A DNA stretch of 64,000 bases from Eucalyptus grandis. Lineage: Eukaryota > Streptophyta > Magnoliopsida > Myrtales > Myrtaceae. The DNA lies in assembly GCF_016545825.1 (NCBI RefSeq), contig NC_052613.1, positions 49,458,112 to 49,522,111 of the forward strand, given 5' to 3'. The first letter of the stretch is position 1; every line of letters starts with the position of its first letter. The position numbers were made by a program, and so were the translations under genes. The notes beneath the pieces were generated by a model, which made no database searches, was not told the DNA's origin, and saw only the letters and a program-made list of their open reading frames with translations. Of this stretch, positions 45,366-54,268 are shown one piece after another.

Positions 45366-45909
45366 CTCTTAGTAACCAGTCTCAACCAATGCGCCCCCTC
45401 TACCCAAGGAGGCGCCTTCCTCCTTTATATCGGTGAGATCTTGACTCGATCTCAATGGTGATTGGTAATGATGATGAAATCAGAATTTGTACGGTAATTC
45501 TTAATCGACAATATGTTAGTGAATATACTTTGGCTTACCTTTCTATTAAAGTAATGCAGGATTTATCCATATTTAAATTATATTTTTAATAAACGGAAAT
45601 TTTAACCTAAACAACTAAAACTGCTCTACAAGGTGTATATATAATGGTATAAAACCCGAAATTTTCACAAGAAAATATAATACAAAGAAAGAGATGATGA
45701 ATACGCATAAGCTAATATTTAAGAGAATATAATGTTAAATGAATGTTCTCCCAAAGCTTATGACAAAGGAAATTTGAGTGTTTTTTTTTTCCTTTGTAAA
45801 TATTCCGTCAAAAACTCTAAAGAAATTCTACTCGAAATAATTGTTCTAGTTGTTACTATTTTAGTCCATTCTAAACTAGAAGAAAGAGCGCTCATTCTAT
45901 CTGTGCTAT

Positions 45910-46709
45910 AGATGAATTACACAAAACCTTAGCATATATAGAGGAAGAAAATATAAAGGTTTCGATTTTTACAATTTATGGATGAGGAAACCGTTGTTTA
46001 GAGTTGAGGTTTTTATTTTCATCTTATCTATTTACATTTTTTTGCCCGTTAGATACGCTATTTTAATTGTAAATCATGCTAACTAAAGTGATACGGCCTC
46101 GCTTTTGATGGAATATTTTGGGAAAAGAGTTTGAAATTAAAATTAAAGATGTGATAACTCGTTATGTTGTTGATTCAAATTTTGTTTGGGAGGAGGGGAC
46201 ACTTCGCTTATAATTGAAATTTGAAATCCATACGAAGTTGATAATTTCGTAACAAGAGATACTCAATAAACTTTATACTCCTCCCGAATATACTATAGTT
46301 TCCTTTCCGTAAGTGGTGAATCACGATGAATGTCGAATCTAGAATGGATCGCGTATCGCAATTATGTTGGTCGGCTGATGGCTGTCGGTTAAATAGTTTG
46401 GATCAATTGGACTCCTTTAAGCTTTCCAGCCAACTAAACGTGGGGGCCAAAGAACATTTCCAAATGCGGAGTATGCCATAAAGAGAAAAATAATCACAAC
46501 CTTGAAGCTTCTCAATAATGGTGAGGAAGTCACGATCGGCGAACGACACCAACATCTTTCACGTAATATCATGAGGACGAATCTTTCAGCAGCGAACTGG
46601 TCATTGACCTTCCCTGCATGCTTATATCAATCAATGTCTTTATTATCAAACACACGCACACGCGCACCGACCCAAAAAAAAAAAAAAACACGCACACGCG
46701 CACCCACAC
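45910..46709 (-). repeat. 3' flank of sulfotransferase 2, second copy of the duplicated block
   Basis: Aligns with 42835-43650 throughout at a spacing of about 3.07 kb. A CA-rich stretch with ACACGCACACGCGCAC written twice around a poly-A run (46650-46705) is extra here. Confidence 0.82.
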
Positions 46710-47702
46710 CTAAAGCTTCAACCCAGAGCCATGCAGCTTCTCCTCCCCAACGCGGTCAATCTTCTCGGCTATGTCTACGCTCAAGTAATTTACCCAATCT
46801 CCAACCTCGCCTCTCCTAAAGAACGCCTTGTTCTCTTCCCCTGACGCCAACTTGCCTCTCTTGTTCACCTCCAGCCCGCTCAAATTGTCAAAACTACAGA
46901 GCCTCAGTATTTCGTCCACCATCCCTTCTCTCAGCTCTTCTTGACTGAACGGACACTCCAGAAAACCGGCCAGCCTCCTCAGGTTAGCGTACGGGTCCTC
47001 CTTCATGTCCTCGTACTTCAGGAACAACACCTTCTCGGGTGTCTCCGAGCTCGCCTTGTGGTACCCCAGCACGTGGTCCCAGTAAGGCCCGAACAAGCTC
47101 ACGCCTCGGCAGAACCTGTCGAGCGACTCCTGCAGCGAGTTCTCACCCCTTTCCTTGGGCCTCAGCTTGTTGGTGAAGTGCCAGAGCGAGACGCAGGTGT
47201 CTTTGGGGTTCCTGCATAAGTACACCAGCTTGCACTTGGAGTCCCTCACCGGCTGAGGGAGCGATTGATAAGGCAAGTGCGTAGCAAATAGCCTCGGGGG
47301 CGGGAGTGAGGCAAGGTCCGGAGTGTCCTGCTCGACGTAGAGCTTTAATTCCAGAAACGGCACCAGGTCGTGAGGGTTATGGTTCAACAGAGGGTGTTGT
47401 CCTTGCGAGCCCGAGCCCGAGTACTTGGTCCGGTTGAGGAGGGCGAAGAGGATGGCCTTGAGCCAGGTAGTGCCGGACTTCGGGGTGGTGACGAGGAGGA
47501 TGTCGGTGTCTTGGGCTCGGAAGTGTCTCTGGCAAGCCAGGACACCCTTCAAGTGCCTTGGGCCGACCCAGAAGCCTTGGTATAGGTGGAGGGTGGTGCC
47601 AACCCAGCCTTGTTCGGACGGGAGAGAGGGAAGGAGATCTCTGCATTCTTGAGAGACGTCATCATCTTGCAAGTACTTTGGGAGGGATGGAGATTGAGCC
47701 AT
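46710..47702 (-). CDS. Cytosolic sulfotransferase (plant SOT family), gene 2
   Basis: An intact intronless gene of 330 residues from the ATG at 47700-47702 (MAQSPSLPKYLQDDDVSQEC). PAPS-dependent sulfotransferase signatures: PKSGTTWLK at residues 74-82, FATHLPY 139-145 with catalytic His142, CRNPKD 163-168 with Ser172, RRGEVGDW 296-303. The open frame continues 61 codons upstream to 47885, but that extension runs through the TATA box and into a MITE and does not align with gene 1. The shorter start is therefore right. Gene 1 and gene 2 align along their whole length and share 3' flank, so they are tandem duplicates 7 kb apart in the same orientation. The acceptor is unknown. Confidence 0.95.
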   Translation of the reverse strand: MAQSPSLPKYLQDDDVSQECRDLLPSLPSEQGWVGTTLHLYQGFWVGPRHLKGVLACQRHFRAQDTDILLVTTPKSGTTWLKAILFALLNRTKYSGSGSQGQHPLLNHNPHDLVPFLELKLYVEQDTPDLASLPPPRLFATHLPYQSLPQPVRDSKCKLVYLCRNPKDTCVSLWHFTNKLRPKERGENSLQESLDRFCRGVSLFGPYWDHVLGYHKASSETPEKVLFLKYEDMKEDPYANLRRLAGFLECPFSQEELREGMVDEILRLCSFDNLSGLEVNKRGKLASGEENKAFFRRGEVGDWVNYLSVDIAEKIDRVGEEKLHGSGLKL

Positions 47703-47790
47703 TGTTATGTGGTGGATTAGGTTTTCAAGCTTGCTCTTGATCTCAGGAAAAGAAGAAGGGTTGGTTTGAGACTTTTGTTGTGGTAGTATC

Positions 47791-47801
47791 TTTATATAGA
47801 A
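47791..47801 (-). promoter_or_regulatory. Putative TATA box of sulfotransferase 2
   Basis: The minus strand reads TTCTATATAAAGATAC, about 90 bp before the ATG. It is a good plant TATA match at an expected distance. The MITE end lies only about 10 bp further upstream. Confidence 0.65.
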
Positions 47802-47809
47802 TATCTTAA

Positions 47810-48209
47810 AGAGATAAATGACACAAATAGTCATTGAACTTAGACATAATGTGTAATGTAATTCATGAACTTCTAATTTATTCAATATGATTCATTAATT
47901 TTTTTATTCATTAAATATAATTTTTAGACTTTTGGTACACATTCAATTTATTTCCCGAATTATATGGAAATGTTCAATATTATCTTTCATTTGATTCAAG
48001 TTCAAGAACAATATTGAATATTTCCATAAAGTGTAGGGGTTGCATTAATTATGTATTAAAAGTTTATGGACCCACATTAAACAAATTAAAATTTCATGAA
48101 TCATATTACATATTGGGATAAAGTTTAGGGCCGCATTGATATATTAAACATTTAGAGACCACATTATATATTAAGCCAAAGTTCAGATTTCATTTATGTC
48201 ATTTTCTCC
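47810..48209. mobile_element. MITE directly upstream of the sulfotransferase 2 core promoter
   Basis: The ends are inverted: left AGATAAATGACACAAATAGT with CATTGAACTTAGACATAATG, and right TTTATGTCATTTTCTCC with TATATTAAGCCAAAGTTCAG read in reverse. The centre contains a second palindrome around 47965-48040 (GGAAATGTTCAATATT and AATATTGAATATTTCC). About 400 bp, no ORF of its own. It replaces whatever distal promoter the gene duplicate started with. Confidence 0.75.
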
Positions 48210-48407
48210 ATATGAAAAAGAAGGGGATTTGATGAGCTGCCCACTTTTCGTGCCCTTCAGAGTGCATTGCATAAAGATGGCCAAAAGAAGAGATAAAAAA
48301 ATTCAGTTTTGTACCTCTATATATATTGCTTTTGTGTTTTTTTAGATAGAGGTATGAAAAATAGTCAAGAGTCTCTTTCCTTCTTTTTACGAACTTGCCA
48401 CTTTATA

Positions 48408-49360
48408 GTCATGACCCAAGAAGCGCGGACACGCGACACGACACGTTGACACATCATTTCTTAAAAATAGAAAATTTTGACACGTTGGGACACGATGTAT
48501 ATTAAATAAATTTTTTAATTTTAATTAATTTAATCCTAATTTAATTAAAAAAGAATACAATAAATTTTTTTTCAACATTTTACTTTTATTTTTCAAAATA
48601 ATTTTTTATTTCATTTAATTATCGATTAAATAAAAAGTCCAAAGTCCCCAGGGTCCCCACCCCACCCCAGCTCCCTTTTTTCCCTCGTCTTTTCCCCGCC
48701 CCAAAACTTTCACTTTTCTTTCCCTCCCCCCCACCACCTGTCACATCCCCCTTTTTTCCCATGTCTCTTTTCTCCCCACCCCCAAATTTTTTTCACTTTT
48801 CTTTCCCTGCCCTGCCACCTGACACTTCCCCCTTTTTTCCCCGTCTCTTTCCCCCGCCCCCAATTTTTTTTTTTTTCACTTTTCTTCCCCGCCACCTGAC
48901 ACTTCCCCTCCCTCCAACATACCAAATCCCTTTTTTATTCTTTTAGTTTCCTTCTCAAAATCCTAGCAGTGCCCTTCTTCTCCTCCTCCTCCTCCTCGCC
49001 TCAGTCCTCATCGCAATCGTTCATCGCCTTGCCTCCAATCCTTCCTCCCTCGCAGCTGCAGCCTCGTCACCAATCCATCACACCATCACAGAGTGATGGC
49101 CCTCGCCTTAGTCTCTGCTCTTTCTCTCACTATTGCTCGCTCCCTCGTCTCTGCTCCCTCGCCCTCGCCTCCACCCTCCATTGTCTTTGGAACACGCGTG
49201 TTGAAATGTGTCGACAAAAATTGACCATGTGTCGGCAAATCCGACACGCGGTCAATGTGAGTTGAGCGTGTCGAGCGTGTTGACATGTCAACACGCTCTG
49301 ACACGCGTCAGACACAACACAGAAGCATGTATAATGTGTTTGTGCTTCATAGGTCATGAC
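48408..49360. mobile_element. TIR transposon, non-autonomous, about 0.95 kb
   Basis: Outer words GTCATGAC at 48408-48415 and 49353-49360 enclose inverted text (AAGAAGCGCGGACACGCGAC on the left; ATGAAGCACAAACACATT read in reverse on the right). Subterminal GACACG/CGTGTC words are dense on both sides (48425-48500 and 49195-49315). GTCATGAC is a palindrome, so it may be an 8-bp target duplication or the end of the inverted repeat. The core is pyrimidine-rich on the plus strand and has no clear gene. Confidence 0.6.
48668..48905 (+). repeat. Three copies of an about 80-bp pyrimidine-rich unit
   Basis: Each unit has CCCCCTTTTTTCCC, then TTTTCACTTTTCTTTCCCTG and CCACCTGACACTTCC. Copies begin near 48670, 48747 and 48827. 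They lie inside the TIR element 48408-49360. Confidence 0.8.
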
Positions 49361-50310
49361 TGCCATGTGATCAAGGCAGGCCTCACCAATAAAAAATCTG
49401 GTAACAATCGAGAGGCTGTAAACCAGCACGAGCAATTGATGGGCCAAGGCCTCTCGATTGCAGAGGTGGCACACCAATTCCGGAAAGTCTAACAACCTTG
49501 TAAGTTGTAGTTGTAGAATCTAGTTGGCAGGACGTAACCCGATATTGAGAGTTCCAACCTACAAGCTTAAACAATTAGCTGTAGGAATCTAGATTATTCA
49601 GTTTAAATTAATATCAGTAGACGTCGATAAATAATTAGCTATAGGAACATGGCTTATTCTATTGAAATCAGACTAAGATAAACGTTGATGATTGAATTAA
49701 ACCTTACTTTCGTCCAACCAAGACAATTGAACTCTCTTTTAAGGGCACCTTGATATGAACTTTTTTCCAATTGATAATTATATATTGACGAGCTTATTTT
49801 AAGAAGTTGTTTGAGTGGTTAAATGCTTGATTTGAACTTATGTAAATTCCAAGTCAAAGTCACGTCTCTCACTAAAATTAATCCTCAACAACCACTTGGA
49901 CTTATTTGTTGAGGTAGGGCCTTATATGAGCAATCTGATTGGATGGACTGAATTCTATCCATTATTGGGATCGGATGAGCTAGGTTCACATATCCTTGTT
50001 TTATAAAATAAAAGGATATTGACAATCTCGAGATGAAGTATGTCCATAAGCACTTATCATTGACTTGTTCTAGTTAAAATGCATATATGTGATTTGTAAT
50101 AGGTGCTCAAAATAAAAACTAATAAATGATATTGTTGACACAAAAAAATAACAAACTTTTGATAATTTATTTATTTATTTGGTATGCAACTTTTGGTAAT
50201 TTATTGACAAGTGATAAAATAAATCAATGATAGCAAATTTTGGTCAAAATAAAAATCAATGAAGGACATCGATAAATTCAGTAGTGAAGTCATTGACAGT
50301 AGACATCATA
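49361..50310. other. Intergenic stretch, nothing recognised
   Basis: AT-rich, no ORF with a domain. TAGCTGTAGGAATCTAGATTA (49580) and TAGCTATAGGAACATGGCTTA (49639) form a short diverged repeat. Confidence 0.45.
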
Positions 50311-50785
50311 AGTTATCAGCAAAAGCCTTCACCGATTGACAAGATTATTGACTCCTTTATGTTACTGTGAAGGTAGTGGAGTCGATGTAACCATCAAGAT
50401 AGTGGGGTTTGGCCGTCAAGTAATGGAGTTGATAATTTCATATGCAACCTTCAAGGAAATTGATATAGGAGCTTTATATTCCATCAATCAAGTTGTAAAT
50501 TCAACACAAACCTTGTCAATTAATCTAGCTCAATCCTTGCGTTTGGAAGTAAGTTATAGCAAGAGCCTTCACCGGTTGACAAGATTGTTGACTCCTATGT
50601 GTTACTGTGAAGGTAGTGGAGTCGATGTAACCGTCAAGATAGTGGGGTCAATAATTTCAGATGCAACTTTCAAGGAAATTGATATAGGAGCTTTAGATTC
50701 CATCGATCAGGTTGTAAATTCAACAAAAACCTTGTCAATTAATCCAGCTCAATCCTTGCATTTGGAAGTAAAATATCGATTTCAA
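50311..50785 (+). repeat. 240-bp tandem duplication
   Basis: Copy 1 is 50311-50550 and copy 2 is 50551-50785, with AGCCTTCACCGATTGACAAG at 50324 and AGCCTTCACCGGTTGACAAG at 50564. Copy 2 lacks 21 bases (seven codons) present near 50407-50430 in copy 1, which keeps the reading frame. Confidence 0.93.
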
Positions 50786-50848
50786 TTTAATTTGTTTGGA
50801 TGGGTTCAAGTTGAAGATGTTGATTTTGCAAAGAAATTGTTGATTTAG
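50336..50848 (+). CDS. Hypothetical 170-codon ORF made of two repeats
   Basis: The ORF spans the 240-bp duplication, so the protein consists of two near-identical halves with CYCEGSGVDVTIKIVG and CYCEGSGVDVTVKIVG at their starts. 240 is divisible by three and the indel removes whole codons. No family, signal peptide or membrane segment was recognised. It may be a chance ORF in repetitive DNA, since its neighbours show no gene structure and the codon use is AT-rich like the flanks. Confidence 0.25.
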   Translation: MTRLLTPLCYCEGSGVDVTIKIVGFGRQVMELIISYATFKEIDIGALYSINQVVNSTQTLSINLAQSLRLEVSYSKSLHRLTRLLTPMCYCEGSGVDVTVKIVGSIISDATFKEIDIGALDSIDQVVNSTKTLSINPAQSLHLEVKYRFQFNLFGWVQVEDVDFAKKLLI

Positions 50849-51948
50849 TGGATGAGTTATCAATTTCCTGGTTGCCGATCCACGACTTAGTGGTCAATTT
50901 ACAAGACTTGTTGTCAATTTCGAGACTCTCGATTGACTACCTAATGAATGGAGGCTATTCTTTGGATTCCTATTGCCGTTTGATGACTTTCGACGGTGAC
51001 TGTTCGGCTTCCAAGACTGAACGAATTTAGAGGGTCTTATCATATTTCAATGCATACTATGCTAGCTAAATGCATTTAGTCCTAATTATAGTCTTTAAAT
51101 TCACAGCTTTGAGAAAGCAAAGGGATATTCGGTCTCGATCTCCTCAAAATTGGTTTCCCTTAGGCTCCTCGGGTCTTTCTTCTCTCTCCGGATCATGAGA
51201 GTTCAAACCAGAGAAGGACCCCTAGCAAAATGCTCGACGTTGCTTCTCCCTCCTCTTCTTCTTCTTGAACATCCTCATTGACCATCAATCTTCGCCAATC
51301 CTACTAGGAATCCAAGAAGCCACAAGCCAGGCCGAATAAGATCCGACTCGCCCGCGGAATCCCTTGCCTGACCCCGATCCTAAGCACGAAGCCCCTCCCC
51401 CACCCACACACACAACTCCTCCGATTACGTGCCCTAGCCCAAGCTCAATCCCAACTACGTCGCCTCTCCTCCTCCATCCCTGGCAAGGCCCCTGAGCTCT
51501 GATCTCCAACAGCGCCTCCTCCTTCATGCCCGCGGAGTTGAATCCCTACATCGCTCCTGCTCTTGCTCTCCAATAATCTGTTAAGAGTAAGTGTACCAAT
51601 TCGGCGATGTGTTGCCTTCTATGGGTTCTTCGGATTCGATATTGAGGAGACCGTGGATTGCTTTTTGGTTCTTTTGTTTGTTTACTGATTTGTGAATCTC
51701 ATGAATATGTGCCTATACGATGGATTCGATGATGGACGTGGTTGGGAGATAGGGAAAGAGTAATTTCTATCAATGGGGAGTATGAATCACATCTCAACAT
51801 AAAAGTATCATTCTCTCACTTGATATCACAAATAAATCAAATGTTCAGTATTGTTTTAAAATTTTTGACATGCTTGCTGAAAACTAAAAGGGGAGTCATC
51901 ATTTGAGTGTGTAGTGCTGTGACATGGTATTAACACCCCATGGAAATT
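50849..51948. other. Intergenic region with a C-rich exon-like segment
   Basis: 51230-51590 is C-rich, coding-like and followed by GTTAAGAGTAAGTG, which looks like a 5' splice site. Every frame is broken by stops, and no protein family was recognised. The rest is AT-rich. Confidence 0.35.
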
Positions 51949-52232
51949 GGGATAAGTACACTATTAGTGTCATAAGTTGTGTACGGCACTTACTTTGGTG
52001 TCAAAAGTTTATGTCGGATCACTTAAGTGCCAAAAAGTTTGAAAAACGATCATTTAGTGCAAACTCCGATATGGTTGGCCAGAAATCCGATGTGACACTT
52101 TTTTTATTAATTTTTGAAGCTGATGTGGCTCGTCGGAGAGTACAGTTAGCGTCCTAACACCAAAATGATGCCGTTTGGTGTCTCCCCAATTCAAAACTAA
52201 ATCTTTGGCCGGTAGCCATCCTCGACGGCCCC

Positions 52233-52580
52233 GTGCTCGGGGGCTGCGGCTCTGACCCCGACCCCGACCCTGACCCCGACGATGGCCACTTGGCGGCCAC
52301 GGCTCCGACCCCGACCCCAACCCCAATCCTGACCCCGACGATGGCCACTTGGCGGCCGTGGCTCCGACCCCAACCCCGACCCTGACCCCAACAATGGCCA
52401 CTCGGCGGTTGCGGCTTCGACCTCAACCCCAACCCCGACGATGGCCACTCGGCGGCCACATGGCTTTGACCCGACCTTGACCCCAACCCCAACCCCAACC
52501 CCAACCCCGACAATGGCCACTTGGCGGCCGCGGCTCCGACCCTAACCCCGACCCCGACCTTGACCCCAACCCCGATGACG
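52233..52580 (+). repeat. GC-rich minisatellite in the Pack-MULE-like element
   Basis: Five to six copies of a unit of about 55-65 bp built on GATGGCCACTTGGCGGCC then ACGGCTCCGACCCCGACCCC. CCAACC hexamers expand inside some units (52485-52515). On the minus strand it gives long artefactual Gly/Val-rich ORFs. Confidence 0.9.
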
Positions 52581-52797
52581 GCCACTTAGCCAAGTTGAAG
52601 GCCGTGATCCGGCTAGTGCTTGGGAGGCCGCCAACAAGTGCGCCGCCATTAATGTCTCCCTCTCCATCTCCGATCTCCCTGATGAGTGCTTGGCTTGTGT
52701 CTTCCAGTACCTAGGCTTCGGTGATCGGGGCTGGTGCTCCCTCGTGTGCCATCGAGGGCATTTGAACAGCGCCGAGCAACGGTGGCCGAGTGAGTGA
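52579..52797 (+). pseudogene. F-box gene fragment (SKIP2-like F-box leucine-rich repeat protein)
   Basis: The open frame encodes AWEAANKCAAINVSLSISDL then PDECLACVFQYLGFGDRGWC and SLVCHR. LPDECLA, CVFQ and CSLVC are the F-box core as found in plant SKIP2-like F-box/LRR proteins that link substrates to SCF ubiquitin ligases. The frame is open from just after a stop at 52576 and ends at 52797; the LRR part is absent. It lies between the inverted repeats, so it was probably captured. No intron is seen. Confidence 0.7.
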
Positions 52798-53123
52798 CGA
52801 CAGCGGAGGCCGAGTGAGCTAGGTCCGAAAAACCCTAATTTCAATCCCCAAATTAAAAAAAAAAAAATCCTCAAATGAGTTAAACGGTGTCATTTTGTAA
52901 GGCCATCCACATAAGATGGCAAAACGACGTTGTTTTAAAGCAATCATAACTTTTTTAACAAAAAAATATAAAAGCCACGTAATTAACCTGGCTGGAATCT
53001 CTTACTAGTGGCACCAAATTAATCATTTTTTCTTCGATTTGGCATTTAAGTGATCCGATGGAAACTTTTGGCACCAAAGTGAGTGCCATACACAACTTAT
53101 GGCACTGATAGTATACTTATCCC

Positions 53124-53756
53124 GAATATTGGCTACCAAACGAATCTACAAGAATCTAGACTAATGTTGCAGTTGTTGTCACTTTGTAGAGTAATGTTAT
53201 AAAAATTTAAATGAATTCTTGTCCTTTTTATTTATTTTATTTATCATCTTCAAGAAAGGATGTCGGTATTGAAGTACCTTACGATCATAACTCAGAATAA
53301 TCTAAACTAATCTTATTGGGTCAGCAACTCTATTAGACACTGGTCGATCATCTTTTTCAACTAACGTTGCCATCTCATTGAGGAACGTTTAAAAATGCTG
53401 AAGTTTGGAGGCATTACTCTCTCTAGGGCATTAATGATCGAGTATTTTCAGTCGTGACGTGGCAGGGAGAGGCATATTGCATGAGAAGATTCATTGCTGG
53501 GTCCATTATTGCTCTCGAATAATGTTAGCAATCCGTGCACGCTTTATTCAACTCCTTTCTCTTCTGACATGTACAGGCTTTAACTTGAAAGTTGCGACCA
53601 ATCCGCGTATGTTTACGTTAGTTGGACTGCGCGAACTTGTAGGTTCGTGCTTATTATGGCAAAAATAATTAGTGGGATGTTTCAGGGCATGAGAGGGAGG
53701 ACATGAGGAGCTACAGTGTGCATGAACTCTTGCTAGGTTTGGCGGACGGTGATTTA
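53124..53756. other. Intergenic stretch, nothing recognised
   Basis: A 69-codon plus-strand ORF (53459-53668) lacks any known domain and conservation cannot be judged. The rest is AT-rich. Confidence 0.4.
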
Positions 53757-53990
53757 GGTGCGCATGACAAAATTTCTATTTTAAAAATTGATTTACGATC
53801 AAAAATTGATTTTTCAATTTCTATTCCCTAGACAAGTTTCCGAGCAAAAATCCCGTTTGATAACAACTCAAAAATTCTATTTCTAGAACAGAAATTTATT
53901 TGATAACATAATAAAATTTCTATTTTTAGAAATAGAAATTGATTAGATAACAACATAGGAAATTCTAAAATACAAAATAATAGTCCAATA
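53757..53990. mobile_element. MITE family copy 2 (partial)
   Basis: Starts GGTGCGCATGACAAAATTTC and carries TTCTATTCCCTAGACAAGTT, CCCGTTTGATAACAAC and TTAGAAATAGAAATTGA, the same words as at 44880-45365. The right end is not clear. Confidence 0.5.
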
Positions 53991-54268
53991 ATACTAATAC
54001 ATTACAACAAGGTGTTTCAATAGTGCATATATATTTCTAAAACTAAAAAAAATTAACTTCTTTAACATTGGCATCATGCGCAAGAAACGTTGTATAGCAT
54101 AAAACATTTTGCAAATTTTTTTTTTCTAGACTTTTCAAAAATAAAAGAACCTAATAAGTCGGCTTGCATGCGAAATTAGTGAAAATTGAGATGGAAGGCA
54201 AGACAAATCTTGCTTGCTCTTTGCTTCAAAGACAAGTCAATCGAATCATATGAACTTTATAGAAAAAC

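Larger units (their letters stand above)
51949..53123. mobile_element. Pack-MULE-like TIR element carrying an F-box fragment
   Basis: Long inverted repeats: the left GGGATAAGTACACTATTAGT and following 100 bases match the reverse complement of the right end, including CATAAGTTGTGTAYGGCACT, TTTGGTGYCAAAAGTTT and GGATCACTTAARTGCC. Subterminal AACGRYGTCRTTTTG words resemble those of the element at 2905, placing both in one superfamily. Inside lie a GC-rich minisatellite (52233-52580) and an F-box gene fragment (52579-52797). A clean target duplication was not found (GGAAATT left, GAATATT right). Confidence 0.78.

Noticed and set aside
47703..47885. 61-codon N-terminal extension of sulfotransferase 2
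   Set aside because: It crosses the TATA box and enters a MITE, has no counterpart in gene 1, and the internal Met gives the normal family length.
52054..52585. Gly/Val-rich minus-strand ORFs of 107-143 codons
   Set aside because: They are translations of the GC-rich minisatellite; repeats of 55-65 bp without stops give open frames in several phases.
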